A stretch of 64,000 nt of DNA from Citrobacter europaeus (lineage in GTDB: Bacteria > Pseudomonadota > Gammaproteobacteria > Enterobacterales > Enterobacteriaceae). How positions within the stretch are numbered: position 1 is the stretch's first letter; every line of letters starts with the position of its first letter. Both the position numbers and the translations under genes were made by a program. Below the pieces are notes generated by a model. The model was not told the DNA's origin. It ran no database searches and was given only the letters and a program-made list of their open reading frames with translations. The stretch is from contig CP083650.1 in NCBI GenBank assembly GCA_020099315.1, forward strand, positions 310,001 through 374,000. The letters run 5' to 3'. Below are positions 34,538 through 42,928 of the stretch, piece by piece.

Positions 34538-35836
34538 ATGGGTAACAACGTCGTCGTACTGGGCACCCAATGGGGTGACGAAGGTAAAGGGAAGATTGTT
34601 GATCTTCTGACTGAACGGGCTAAATATGTTGTGCGCTACCAGGGTGGACACAACGCAGGCCATACTCTCGTAATCAACGGTGAAAAAACCGTCCTCCATC
34701 TTATTCCATCAGGTATTCTTCGCGAGAATGTCATCAGCATCATCGGTAACGGTGTTGTACTGTCTCCGTCCGCGCTGATGAAAGAAATGAAAGGACTGGA
34801 AGATCGTGGTATCCCGGTTCGCGAGCGCCTGCTGTTGTCTGAAGCTTGTCCGCTGATCCTTGATTATCACGTTGCGTTAGATAACGCTCGTGAGAAAGCG
34901 CGTGGCGAGAAAGCGATCGGTACTACCGGTCGTGGTATCGGTCCGGCTTATGAAGACAAAGTAGCTCGTCGCGGTCTGCGCGTTGGCGATCTGTTTGATA
35001 AAGCAACCTTCGCTGAAAAACTGAAAGAAGTGATGGAATATCACAACTTCCAGCTGGTGAATTTCTATAAAGTTGAAGCAGTTGACTACCAGAAAGTGCT
35101 GGATGATGTAATGGCGATTGCCGACATCCTGACCGCTATGGTTGTTGATGTTTCCGATCTGCTGGACCAGGCGCGTAAGCGTGGCGATTTCGTCATGTTC
35201 GAAGGCGCGCAGGGTACCCTGCTGGATATCGACCATGGTACCTATCCGTACGTAACGTCTTCCAACACCACCGCGGGTGGCGTGGCGACCGGCTCCGGCC
35301 TGGGCCCGCGTTATGTGGACTACGTTCTGGGTATCATCAAAGCTTACTCTACTCGTGTCGGTGCGGGTCCATTCCCGACTGAGCTGTTTGATGACGTTGG
35401 CGAGTTCCTGTGCAAACAAGGTAACGAGTATGGCGCGACCACCGGTCGTCGTCGTCGTACCGGTTGGCTGGACTCCGTGGCCGTACGCCGTGCAGTACAG
35501 ATTAACTCCCTGTCTGGCTTCTGCCTGACCAAACTGGACGTACTGGACGGTTTGAAAGAGGTGAAAATCTGTGTCGCTTACCGTATGCCGGATGGCCGTG
35601 AAGTAACGACTACTCCGCTGGCAGCTGACGACTGGAAAGGTATCGAGCCGATTTACGAAACCATGCCGGGCTGGTCTGAATCTACCTTCGGCGTGAAGGA
35701 GCGTAGCGGTCTGCCGCAGGCAGCACTGAACTACATCAAGCGTATTGAAGAACTGACCGGTGTGCCGATTGATATTATCTCAACTGGCCCAGACCGTACT
35801 GAAACCATGATCCTGCGCGACCCGTTCGACGCATAA
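34538..35836 (+). CDS. purA: Adenylosuccinate synthetase
   Basis: This 432-residue enzyme condenses IMP with aspartate using GTP, the first committed step to AMP. GTP-binding GDEGKGKIVD lies near residue 12, with catalytic Asp and His in QGGHNAGHT. The ribosome site before the ATG is weak. Single transcription unit; a REP palindrome lies behind it. Confidence 0.98.
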   Translation: MGNNVVVLGTQWGDEGKGKIVDLLTERAKYVVRYQGGHNAGHTLVINGEKTVLHLIPSGILRENVISIIGNGVVLSPSALMKEMKGLEDRGIPVRERLLLSEACPLILDYHVALDNAREKARGEKAIGTTGRGIGPAYEDKVARRGLRVGDLFDKATFAEKLKEVMEYHNFQLVNFYKVEAVDYQKVLDDVMAIADILTAMVVDVSDLLDQARKRGDFVMFEGAQGTLLDIDHGTYPYVTSSNTTAGGVATGSGLGPRYVDYVLGIIKAYSTRVGAGPFPTELFDDVGEFLCKQGNEYGATTGRRRRTGWLDSVAVRRAVQINSLSGFCLTKLDVLDGLKEVKICVAYRMPDGREVTTTPLAADDWKGIEPIYETMPGWSESTFGVKERSGLPQAALNYIKRIEELTGVPIDIISTGPDRTETMILRDPFDA

Positions 35837-35884
35837 TTCTGGTTATAGCGTAGCGTCAAACGGCGCTGCGCTTGCACTAATTTA

Positions 35885-35918
35885 GGCCGGATGAGGCGTT
35901 TTGCATCAGGATCCGGCT
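35885..35918 (+). repeat. REP element after purA
   Basis: GGCCGGATGAGGCG and GGATCCGGC form an imperfect REP palindrome. A second GC-rich imperfect hairpin (GCGTAGCG / CGCTGCGC) precedes it at about 35848-35872; together they lie in the purA 3' region. Confidence 0.75.
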
Positions 35919-36052
35919 TAAAATCACGTAAGTTCCTCGCTTTTTTCCTTCCCGAACTGAAATAAATTAGCGACCTGGCTGGTGGCTGGTTTATCATCAA
36001 TGTAATTAATACCACCAGGTTTATCCGTTTTATCCCTTTTCCTGAGGTTGAT

Positions 36053-36478
36053 GTGCAGTTAACAAGTTTCACCGATTACGGATTACGTGCGCTAATCTAC
36101 ATGGCGTCACTTCCCGAAGGACGTATGACCAGTATTTCTGAGGTGACAGAAGTCTACGGCGTGTCCCGTAATCATATGGTCAAAATAATCAATCAACTTA
36201 GCCGGGCGGGCTTTGTTACTGCTATTCGAGGAAAAAATGGCGGTATCCGCCTGGGTAAACCCGCTAAGGATATTGGTATTGGTGATGTGGTTCGCGAGCT
36301 GGAACCCTTATCGTTGGTCAACTGTAGCAGCGAGTTTTGCCACATTACCCCGGCCTGTCGACTCAAACAGGCGCTTTCTAAAGCAGTGCAAAGTTTTCTC
36401 ACGGAACTGGACAACTACACACTTGCTGATTTGGTTGAAGAGAATCAACCGCTTTATAAATTATTGCTGGTGGAGTAA
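36053..36478 (+). CDS. nsrR: Nitric-oxide-sensing repressor NsrR
   Basis: This 141-residue Rrf2-family regulator has an N-terminal winged helix (EVYGVSRNHMVKIINQLS) and three cluster-ligand cysteines at 91, 96 and 102 (NCSSEFCHITPAC). Its iron-sulfur cluster is destroyed by NO, which relieves repression. The start is GTG at 36053 with CCTGAGG upstream. A matching operator lies upstream of ytfE at 62.5 kb in this window. It is followed by an ERIC element and rnr. Confidence 0.97.
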   Translation: MQLTSFTDYGLRALIYMASLPEGRMTSISEVTEVYGVSRNHMVKIINQLSRAGFVTAIRGKNGGIRLGKPAKDIGIGDVVRELEPLSLVNCSSEFCHITPACRLKQALSKAVQSFLTELDNYTLADLVEENQPLYKLLLVE

Positions 36479-36485
36479 TGAAGTC

Positions 36486-36603
36486 CAAAGTATTTCGCGT
36501 CGCATCGCGGCGGCAACTGAGCGACCCCAGGAGCTTACAAAAGTAAGTGACTGAGGGGAGCAAAGGCAGCCAACAAAGAGGCGTCGTGAAAGACGAAGGA
36601 ATT
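36486..36603 (+). repeat. ERIC element between nsrR and rnr
   Basis: The core ACCCCAGGAGCTTACAAAAG and TAAGTGACTGAGGGGAGC, then GGCAGCCAAC, match ERIC in plus orientation. The nsrR-rnr interval is 154 bp and mostly this element, so it lies inside a presumably cotranscribed unit. Confidence 0.88.
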
Positions 36604-36632
36604 CCATCAGAGATGACAATGGAGGAACCTCG

Positions 36633-39095
36633 ATGTCACAAGATCCTTTCCAGGAACGCGAAGCTGAAAAATACGCGAACCCTATCCCGAGCCGGGAATT
36701 TATCCTCGAACATTTAACTAAACGTGAAAAACCGGCCAACCGCGATGAGCTGGCCGCTGAACTCAACATTGAAGGTGAAGAACAGCAAGAAGCGCTGCGT
36801 CGCCGTCTGCGCGCGATGGAGCGTGACGGACAACTGGTCTTCACCCGTCGTCAGTGCTACGCGCTGCCGGAACGTCTCGACCTGCTGAAAGGTACCGTTA
36901 TTGGCCACCGTGATGGCTACGGCTTTCTGCGCGTTGAAGGGCGCAAAGATGACCTGTACCTGTCCAGTGAGCAGATGAAAACCTGCATACATGGCGATCA
37001 GGTGCTGGCGCAGCCGTTGGGCGCGGACCGTAAAGGTCGTCGCGAAGCGCGTATTGTGCGCGTACTGGTGCCGAAAACCAGCCAGATTGTGGGTCGCTAC
37101 TTCACCGACGCTGGCGTCGGGTTTGTCGTTCCTGACGACAGCCGCCTGAGTTTCGATATCCTGATCCCACCTGAAGAAGTGATGGGCGCTCGCATGGGCT
37201 TTGTGGTCGTGGTTGAGCTGACCCAGCGTCCGACTCGTCGCACCAAAGCGGTGGGTAAAATTGTTGAAGTGCTGGGCGACAACATGGGAACCAGCATGGC
37301 CGTGGATATGGCACTGCGTACCCATGAAATCCCGTATATCTGGCCTCAGGCGGTTGAAAAGCAGGTCGCCGGGCTGAAAGAAGAAGTACCGGAAGAGGCG
37401 AAAGTCGGGCGTGTCGATCTGCGCTCCCTGCCGCTGGTTACTATCGATGGCGAAGATGCGCGTGACTTTGACGATGCGGTCTACTGCGAGAAGAAACGCG
37501 GCGGCGGCTGGCGTTTATGGGTAGCGATTGCTGACGTAAGCTATTACGTTCGTCCGCCGACTCCGCTGGATCAGGAAGCGCGTAGCCGTGGCACATCTGT
37601 TTATTTCCCGTCGCAGGTTGTTCCAATGCTGCCGGAAGTGCTGTCTAACGGATTGTGTTCGCTCAACCCGCAGGTGGACAGGTTGTGTATGGTCTGTGAA
37701 ATGACCATTTCGTCGAAAGGCCGCTTAACCGGCTTTAAATTCTACGAAGCGGTAATGAGCTCCCATGCGCGTCTGACTTACACCAAAGTCTGGCATATGC
37801 TGCAAGGCGATCAGGAGTTGCGTGAACAGTACGCGCCGTTGGTTAAACACATTGAAGAGCTGCATAACCTCTACAAAGTACTGGATAAAGCCCGTGAAGA
37901 GCGCGGCGGTATCTCGTTTGAGAGTGAGGAAGCGAAGTTTATCTTCAATGCTGAACGCCGTATTGAGCGTATCGAGCAGACGCAGCGTAACGACGCGCAC
38001 AAGCTGATTGAAGAGTGCATGATCATGGCGAACATCTCCGCGGCGCGATTCGTTGAGAAAGCCAAGGAGCCGGCGCTGTTCCGTATTCATGATAAGCCGA
38101 CGACCGAAGCGATTAACTCGTTCCGTTCGGTGCTGGCGGAACTGGGACTGGAGCTGCCTGGCGGCAATAAACCTGAACCGCGTGATTATGCTGAACTGCT
38201 TGAGTCGATTGCTGACCGCCCTGACGCTGAAATGCTGCAGACTATGCTGCTGCGTTCGATGAAGCAGGCTATTTACGATCCGGAAAACCGCGGGCACTTT
38301 GGTCTGGCGCTGCAATCTTATGCGCACTTTACCTCACCAATCCGTCGTTATCCGGACCTCTCCTTGCACCGGGCGATTAAGTATCTGCTGGCGCAGGAGC
38401 AGGGCCATAAAGGTAACACCACGGAAACCGGTGGCTACCATTATTCGATGGAAGAGATGCTGCAACTGGGTCAGCACTGTTCGATGGCCGAGCGCCGTGC
38501 GGACGAAGCGACGCGCGACGTTTCTGATTGGCTGAAGTGCGACTTCATGCTGGATCAGGTAGGGAATGTCTTCAAAGGCGTGATCGCCAGCGTGACCGGG
38601 TTTGGCTTCTTTGTCCGTCTTGATGAGCTGTTTATCGACGGTCTGGTGCATGTCTCCTCGCTGGATAACGACTACTATCGTTTTGACCAGGTTGGGCAGC
38701 GACTGACGGGGGAATCCAGCGGTCAAATGTATCGCCTGGGCGATCGCGTGGAAGTTCGCGTGGAAGCGGTTAACATGGACGAGCGTAAAATCGACTTCAG
38801 TTTGATCTCCAGCGAACGTGCGCCGCGCAATGAAGGTAAAACCGCGCGTGAAAAAGCGAAAAAAGGCGATGCAGGTAAAAATACCGGTAAACGTCGTCAG
38901 ATGGGCAAAAAGGTGAATTTCGAGCCGGACAGCGCTTTCCGCGGCGAGAAGAAAGGCAGAGCCAAACCTCAGTCGGAGAAGAATGCGACTGAGAAGAAAG
39001 GCGACAAAAAAGCGAAAAAGCCATCGGCTAAAACGCTTAAAATCGCTGCCGCCACCAAAGCTAAACGTGCGGCGAAAAAGAAAATCGCACAGTAA
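36633..39095 (+). CDS. rnr: Ribonuclease R
   Basis: This 820-residue processive 3'-5' exoribonuclease degrades structured RNA. Order of parts: N-terminal helix-turn-helix, cold-shock domains, RNB catalytic domain with the acidic cluster in DGEDARDFDDAVYCE, an S1 domain (VFKGVIASVTGFGFFVRLDEL), and a Lys-rich C-terminal tail (about 735-820). It is cold- and stationary-phase induced in E. coli. Between nsrR and rlmB. Confidence 0.98.
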   Translation: MSQDPFQEREAEKYANPIPSREFILEHLTKREKPANRDELAAELNIEGEEQQEALRRRLRAMERDGQLVFTRRQCYALPERLDLLKGTVIGHRDGYGFLRVEGRKDDLYLSSEQMKTCIHGDQVLAQPLGADRKGRREARIVRVLVPKTSQIVGRYFTDAGVGFVVPDDSRLSFDILIPPEEVMGARMGFVVVVELTQRPTRRTKAVGKIVEVLGDNMGTSMAVDMALRTHEIPYIWPQAVEKQVAGLKEEVPEEAKVGRVDLRSLPLVTIDGEDARDFDDAVYCEKKRGGGWRLWVAIADVSYYVRPPTPLDQEARSRGTSVYFPSQVVPMLPEVLSNGLCSLNPQVDRLCMVCEMTISSKGRLTGFKFYEAVMSSHARLTYTKVWHMLQGDQELREQYAPLVKHIEELHNLYKVLDKAREERGGISFESEEAKFIFNAERRIERIEQTQRNDAHKLIEECMIMANISAARFVEKAKEPALFRIHDKPTTEAINSFRSVLAELGLELPGGNKPEPRDYAELLESIADRPDAEMLQTMLLRSMKQAIYDPENRGHFGLALQSYAHFTSPIRRYPDLSLHRAIKYLLAQEQGHKGNTTETGGYHYSMEEMLQLGQHCSMAERRADEATRDVSDWLKCDFMLDQVGNVFKGVIASVTGFGFFVRLDELFIDGLVHVSSLDNDYYRFDQVGQRLTGESSGQMYRLGDRVEVRVEAVNMDERKIDFSLISSERAPRNEGKTAREKAKKGDAGKNTGKRRQMGKKVNFEPDSAFRGEKKGRAKPQSEKNATEKKGDKKAKKPSAKTLKIAAATKAKRAAKKKIAQ

Positions 39096-39113
39096 CAGCC
39101 ATAAACAGTAAGC

Positions 39114-39134
39114 CGGGCAACTTCGCGTTGCCCG
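39114..39134 (+). other. Stem-loop between rnr and rlmB
   Basis: CGGGCAAC and GTTGCCCG form a perfect 8-bp stem with a TTCGC loop in the 70 bp gap. No T-run follows; it may protect the upstream mRNA. Confidence 0.55.
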
Positions 39135-39165
39135 CGTTACGCATAAACTATTAACGAGTACATTA

Positions 39166-39897
39166 ATGAGTGAAATGATTTACGGCATCCATGCGGTGCA
39201 GGCTCTGCTGGAACGTGCGCCTGAGCGCTTCCAGGACGTCTTTATTCTCAAAGGTCGTGAAGATAAACGCCTTCTGCCGCTGATCCACGCACTGGAAGCA
39301 CAGGGTGTTGTCATTCAGTTGGCTAATCGCCAGTTCCTGGATGAGAAAAGCGAGGGTGCGGTACATCAGGGAATTATTGCTCGCGTGAAGCCGGGTCGTC
39401 AGTATCAGGAAAACGATCTGCCGGATCTGATTGCTACGCTCGATCAACCCTTCTTTTTGATCCTTGATGGCGTCACCGATCCACATAACCTGGGGGCATG
39501 CCTGCGTAGCGCAGATGCTGCCGGCGTACATGCTGTTATCGTACCGAAGGATCGTTCTGCACAGTTGAATGCGACGGCGAAAAAAGTGGCCTGCGGCGCG
39601 GCAGAAAGCGTACCGCTGATCCGTGTGACCAACCTGGCGCGCACTATGCGTATGCTGCAGGAAGAGAATATTTGGATCGTCGGAACCGCAGGTGAAGCCG
39701 ACCATACTCTCTACCAGAGCAAAATGACCGGGCGTCTGGCGCTGGTGATGGGCGCGGAGGGTGAAGGTATGCGCCGTCTGACCCGTGAACACTGTGACGA
39801 ACTGATCAGCATCCCGATGGCAGGTAGCGTTTCGTCGCTGAACGTTTCGGTTGCAACGGGCATCTGCCTGTTTGAAGCAGTCCGCCAGCGCGGCTAA
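39166..39897 (+). CDS. rlmB: 23S rRNA Gm2251 methyltransferase
   Basis: This 243-residue SPOUT enzyme methylates the ribose of G2251 in the peptidyl-transferase P loop. It has an N-terminal substrate-binding domain and the trefoil-knot motifs DPHNLGACLRSADAAG, GAEGEGMRRL and SLNVSVATGICLFE. Cotranscribed with rnr by position. A strong terminator follows. Confidence 0.98.
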   Translation: MSEMIYGIHAVQALLERAPERFQDVFILKGREDKRLLPLIHALEAQGVVIQLANRQFLDEKSEGAVHQGIIARVKPGRQYQENDLPDLIATLDQPFFLILDGVTDPHNLGACLRSADAAGVHAVIVPKDRSAQLNATAKKVACGAAESVPLIRVTNLARTMRMLQEENIWIVGTAGEADHTLYQSKMTGRLALVMGAEGEGMRRLTREHCDELISIPMAGSVSSLNVSVATGICLFEAVRQRG

Positions 39898-39912
39898 ACT
39901 TACTTTTCAGAC

Positions 39913-39943
39913 AAAGCCACTCGGATTTGGGTGGCTTTTTTTT
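39913..39943 (+). terminator. rlmB terminator
   Basis: Stem AAAGCCAC / GTGGCTTT with an approximately 10-nt loop is followed directly by a run of eight or more T. Confidence 0.92.
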
Positions 39944-40021
39944 ATTTTAAACGAGTATGATAAAGGCTAGAAAATGATATTCATTTTATTTATTACTAAT
40001 TAAATTATATATGGATAATAT

Positions 40022-40426
40022 ATGGCATGGACACCGCAGTTACTTGCTGAAGCACTACAAACTCGCCCTGAATTAAATATAGATATTGAATATGATGAGC
40101 AATCATTAATCGTTAAAATGAATGATTATGGCGATTTACCGCTCAATATTGTGTTTACTTCTCGCCAGATTATTATTGAAACAGTTATTTGTCCTGTTAG
40201 TAGTATTCATCAGCAGGATGAATTTAATATTTTCTTATTACGTAATCAGAAACTCCTTCCACTCTCTTCCGTAGGGATTTCCCGCGTTCAGCAGGATGAA
40301 TATTACGTCGCATTTGGGGCTCTTTCGCTTAATTCATCGTTGAATGATGTGCTGCTCGAGATGACGACGCTTGCGGATAACGCGTTGGATCTGGCTGAAA
40401 TCACAGAAGAATACACTCAAGAATAA
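40022..40426 (+). CDS. yjfI: YjfI protein (DUF2170)
   Basis: This 134-residue cytoplasmic protein of unknown function resembles DUF2170. No signal peptide or membrane segment. It opens the yjfIJKLMC cluster, 15 bp before the PspA paralogue yjfJ. Its codon use and the 80 bp upstream are markedly AT-rich compared with neighbours. Comparative-genomic work has linked DUF2170 to PspA-family envelope-stress operons. Confidence 0.88.
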   Translation: MAWTPQLLAEALQTRPELNIDIEYDEQSLIVKMNDYGDLPLNIVFTSRQIIIETVICPVSSIHQQDEFNIFLLRNQKLLPLSSVGISRVQQDEYYVAFGALSLNSSLNDVLLEMTTLADNALDLAEITEEYTQE

Positions 40427-40441
40427 CAAGGAACGCTATTT

Positions 40442-41140
40442 ATGGGAATTTTAAAAAGCCTGTTTACCCTCGGCAAGTCCGTACTTTCTCAGGCGGAAGA
40501 GTCAATTGAAGAAGCGCAGGGGGTCCGCATGCTGGAACAGCATATCCGTGATGCGAAAGGTGAGCTGGATAACGCTGGAAAATCACGAGTAGACCTGCTG
40601 GCGCGCGTGAAGCTGAGCCATGACAAGTTGAGCGATCTGCGCGAGCGTAAATCCAGTCTGGAAACACGAGTGCTGGAAGCGCTGAGTAAAAACGCTAACC
40701 CGTCACTGATCAACGAAGTTGCAGAGGAAATTGCCCGCCTCGAGAATGTCATTGCTGCAGAAGAGCAAGTACTCGCTAACCTTGAAGTGTCGCGGGATGG
40801 CGTTGAAAAAGCGGTGAGTGCAACCGCACAACGGATTGCACAGTTTGAACAGCAGCTTGAGGTGGTAAAGGCGACGGAAGCGATGCAGCGCGCCCAGCAG
40901 GCAGTGACCACCTCGACCGTCGGCGCGTCTTCCAGCGTGTCTACAGCCGCAGAGTCGCTCAAGCGTTTGCAAACGCGACAGGCAGAGCGTCAGGCCCGTC
41001 TGGATGCCGCTGCACAGCTGGAAAAGGTTGCGGATGGGCGTGACCTGGATGAGAAGCTGGCTGAAGCCGGCATTGGGGCGAGCAATAAAAGTTCGGCTCA
41101 GGATGTTCTGGCACGACTGCAGCGTCAACAAGGCGAGTAA
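40442..41140 (+). CDS. yjfJ: PspA/IM30-family protein YjfJ
   Basis: This 232-residue member of the PspA/IM30/Vipp1 (bacterial ESCRT-III) family is almost entirely helical coiled coil, as in ARLENVIAAEEQVLANLEVS. PspA relatives bind and remodel damaged inner membrane. Unlike the pspABC locus, its partners here are yjfI, yjfK, yjfL, yjfM and yjfC. RBS AAGGAA lies upstream of the ATG at 40442. Confidence 0.93.
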   Translation: MGILKSLFTLGKSVLSQAEESIEEAQGVRMLEQHIRDAKGELDNAGKSRVDLLARVKLSHDKLSDLRERKSSLETRVLEALSKNANPSLINEVAEEIARLENVIAAEEQVLANLEVSRDGVEKAVSATAQRIAQFEQQLEVVKATEAMQRAQQAVTTSTVGASSSVSTAAESLKRLQTRQAERQARLDAAAQLEKVADGRDLDEKLAEAGIGASNKSSAQDVLARLQRQQGE

Positions 41141-41200
41141 ACGTCGGCAAAATGCGTCAGCCTCGAAAGAAGGTTGGCTGGTCATAAAGGGAAAATGATG

Positions 41201-41857
41201 ATGAGTTTTTTCCAGCGTTTATTTGGTAAAGCCGCTGCTGTTGCGCCGGCTCGCGGGCCGTTGGGGTTACATCTGAATGCCGGATTTACGCTTAACACGC
41301 TGGCATTTCGTCTGCTTGAAGAGTCTCTATTAATCGAATTACCCGGTGAGGAGTACACCGTTGCAGCCGCCAGCCACATTGATTTAGGCGGCGGAGGCCA
41401 GATTTTTCGCTACTACACGTCCGGAGAAGAGTTTCTGCAAATCAATACCACGGGCGGCTCAGACATTGATGATATCTATGATATCAAATTCTTTGTTTAT
41501 GCGGAAAGTTACGGGATTTCGCAGAAAAAACACTGGCAGTCTGCCATTAGCCCTTCTGCAATAGGGACCCCGGCGCTGAGCTGGCAGGAAGAGCGTTGGC
41601 AGCGCTTTTTTAACGAGGAAGAACCCGGGAACATTGAGCCGGTTTATATGCTGGAAAAAGTAGAAAATCATCAGCATGCCACATGGGATGTACATAATTT
41701 TACCATGGGCTTTCAGCGACAGGTTACAGAGGATACATGGGAATACCTGCTGTTGAACGGCGAAGAGTCGTTTAATGAGCAGGGAGAGCCAGAGTGGGTA
41801 TTCTCACGGGCGCTGGGTGTAGATATTCCATTAACATCACTTAATGTAATTGGTTAA
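41201..41857 (+). CDS. yjfK: YjfK protein (DUF2491)
   Basis: This 218-residue predicted cytoplasmic protein of unknown function starts MSFFQRLFGKAAAVAPARGP; the MSFFxRLFG start may be an amphipathic membrane-contact helix (inference). Three ATG codons occur in a row (41195, 41198, 41201); the third is chosen because AAAGGGA lies 8 nt upstream and the family starts there. It follows yjfJ by 60 bp and is AT-neutral. Confidence 0.88.
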   Translation: MSFFQRLFGKAAAVAPARGPLGLHLNAGFTLNTLAFRLLEESLLIELPGEEYTVAAASHIDLGGGGQIFRYYTSGEEFLQINTTGGSDIDDIYDIKFFVYAESYGISQKKHWQSAISPSAIGTPALSWQEERWQRFFNEEEPGNIEPVYMLEKVENHQHATWDVHNFTMGFQRQVTEDTWEYLLLNGEESFNEQGEPEWVFSRALGVDIPLTSLNVIG

Positions 41858-41876
41858 TTTCAGGGAAGGTTACACA

Positions 41877-42275
41877 ATGCACATACTGGATTCATTACTG
41901 GCTTTTTGCGCCTATTTTTTTATTGGCGCGGCCATGGTGATCGTTTTTCTGTTTATCTACTCAAAAATCACCCCGCACAACGAATGGCAACTGATTAAAA
42001 ATAATAATACGGCAGCGTCACTGGCCTTTAGCGGCACGTTGCTGGGCTACGTTATTCCATTATCCAGCGCGGCAATTAACGCCGTCAGCATCCCGGATTA
42101 TTTCGCCTGGGGCGGTATCGCGCTGGTGATACAACTCGTCATTTACGGCGGTGTGCGTTTATACATGCCGGCACTGAGTGAAAAAATTATTAATCATAAT
42201 ACTGCAGCGGGATTATTTATGGGGACTGCAGCCCTGGCGGGGGGCATTTTTAACGCCGCCTGCATGACATGGTAA
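41877..42275 (+). CDS. yjfL: YjfL inner-membrane protein (DUF350)
   Basis: This 132-residue protein has about four hydrophobic helices and the DUF350 pattern (LAFSGTLLGYVIPLSSAAINA, NHNTAAGLFMGTAALAGGIFNAACMTW). The ATG at 41877 has AGGGAAGG upstream; an earlier in-frame start overlaps yjfK and lacks support. DUF350 proteins recur beside PspA relatives and glutathionylspermidine-synthase-like ligases. Confidence 0.92.
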   Translation: MHILDSLLAFCAYFFIGAAMVIVFLFIYSKITPHNEWQLIKNNNTAASLAFSGTLLGYVIPLSSAAINAVSIPDYFAWGGIALVIQLVIYGGVRLYMPALSEKIINHNTAAGLFMGTAALAGGIFNAACMTW

Positions 42276-42284
42276 TGGACGATC

Positions 42285-42926
42285 ATGGCAAGAAAACGTA
42301 AATCTGGAAACAAAAACAGGGTGCCAGGGCATTCTGCCATCACGCGAATTGGACGCCCGGCGAACCCCTTTGCAAAAAAACGCAGCCGATACAGCGGAAA
42401 ATACCTGACGCTGGCCATTATGGGCGGAGCGGCATTTTTTGTCCTCAAAGGATGTGCTGATGACGGCAATACCGATAACGATGGTGACGGTACTTTTTAC
42501 TCGGCGGTGAGTGAATGCATTGACGATGGCAATAGCGCCACCGTTTGTGCCGATGGCTGGAACAATGCGAAAACAGAGTTCTACTCCAGCCTGCCAAAGC
42601 AAATGAACAAGCAGAGCTGTCAGACGCAGTTTGGCGACTGCTATCTCGATAGCACCGATCAAAGCTGGGTGCCGGTATTCACCGGTTTTTTACTCAGCCG
42701 CGTCATTCGTAAAGATCGCGACGAACAGTATGTTTACAGCAGCGGTGGTTCTTCCTATGTTTCGCGCCCGGTCTGGCGTACGACTTCCGGGGATTACAGC
42801 TGGCGTTCCGGTAGTGGAAAAAATGATACCGCAACCAGCCATAGCTATACGACGAAGAAAGTCTCGACGGTTTCACGCGGCGGCTACGGACGTTCGTCCA
42901 GCGCGCGTGGGCACTGGGGAGGTTAA
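42285..42926 (+). CDS. yjfM: YjfM protein (DUF1190, YgiB-like)
   Basis: This 213-residue membrane-anchored protein has a basic N-terminus (MARKRKSGNKN), one hydrophobic helix at about 41-55 ending LKGC, then a periplasmic-type domain rich in Asp, Ser, Tyr and Gly with several cysteines, and a repetitive Ser/Arg/Gly tail. It is paralogous to YgiB, which likewise precedes a YjfC-like ligase gene (ygiC) in E. coli. Function unknown. Confidence 0.9.
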   Translation: MARKRKSGNKNRVPGHSAITRIGRPANPFAKKRSRYSGKYLTLAIMGGAAFFVLKGCADDGNTDNDGDGTFYSAVSECIDDGNSATVCADGWNNAKTEFYSSLPKQMNKQSCQTQFGDCYLDSTDQSWVPVFTGFLLSRVIRKDRDEQYVYSSGGSSYVSRPVWRTTSGDYSWRSGSGKNDTATSHSYTTKKVSTVSRGGYGRSSSARGHWGG

Positions 42927-42928
42927 CG

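Noticed and set aside
42285..42926. YjfM as a lipoprotein (LKGC after a hydrophobic stretch)
   Set aside because: The cysteine is near residue 57 behind a 40-residue basic N-terminus, unlike a type II signal peptide; a membrane anchor is more likely.
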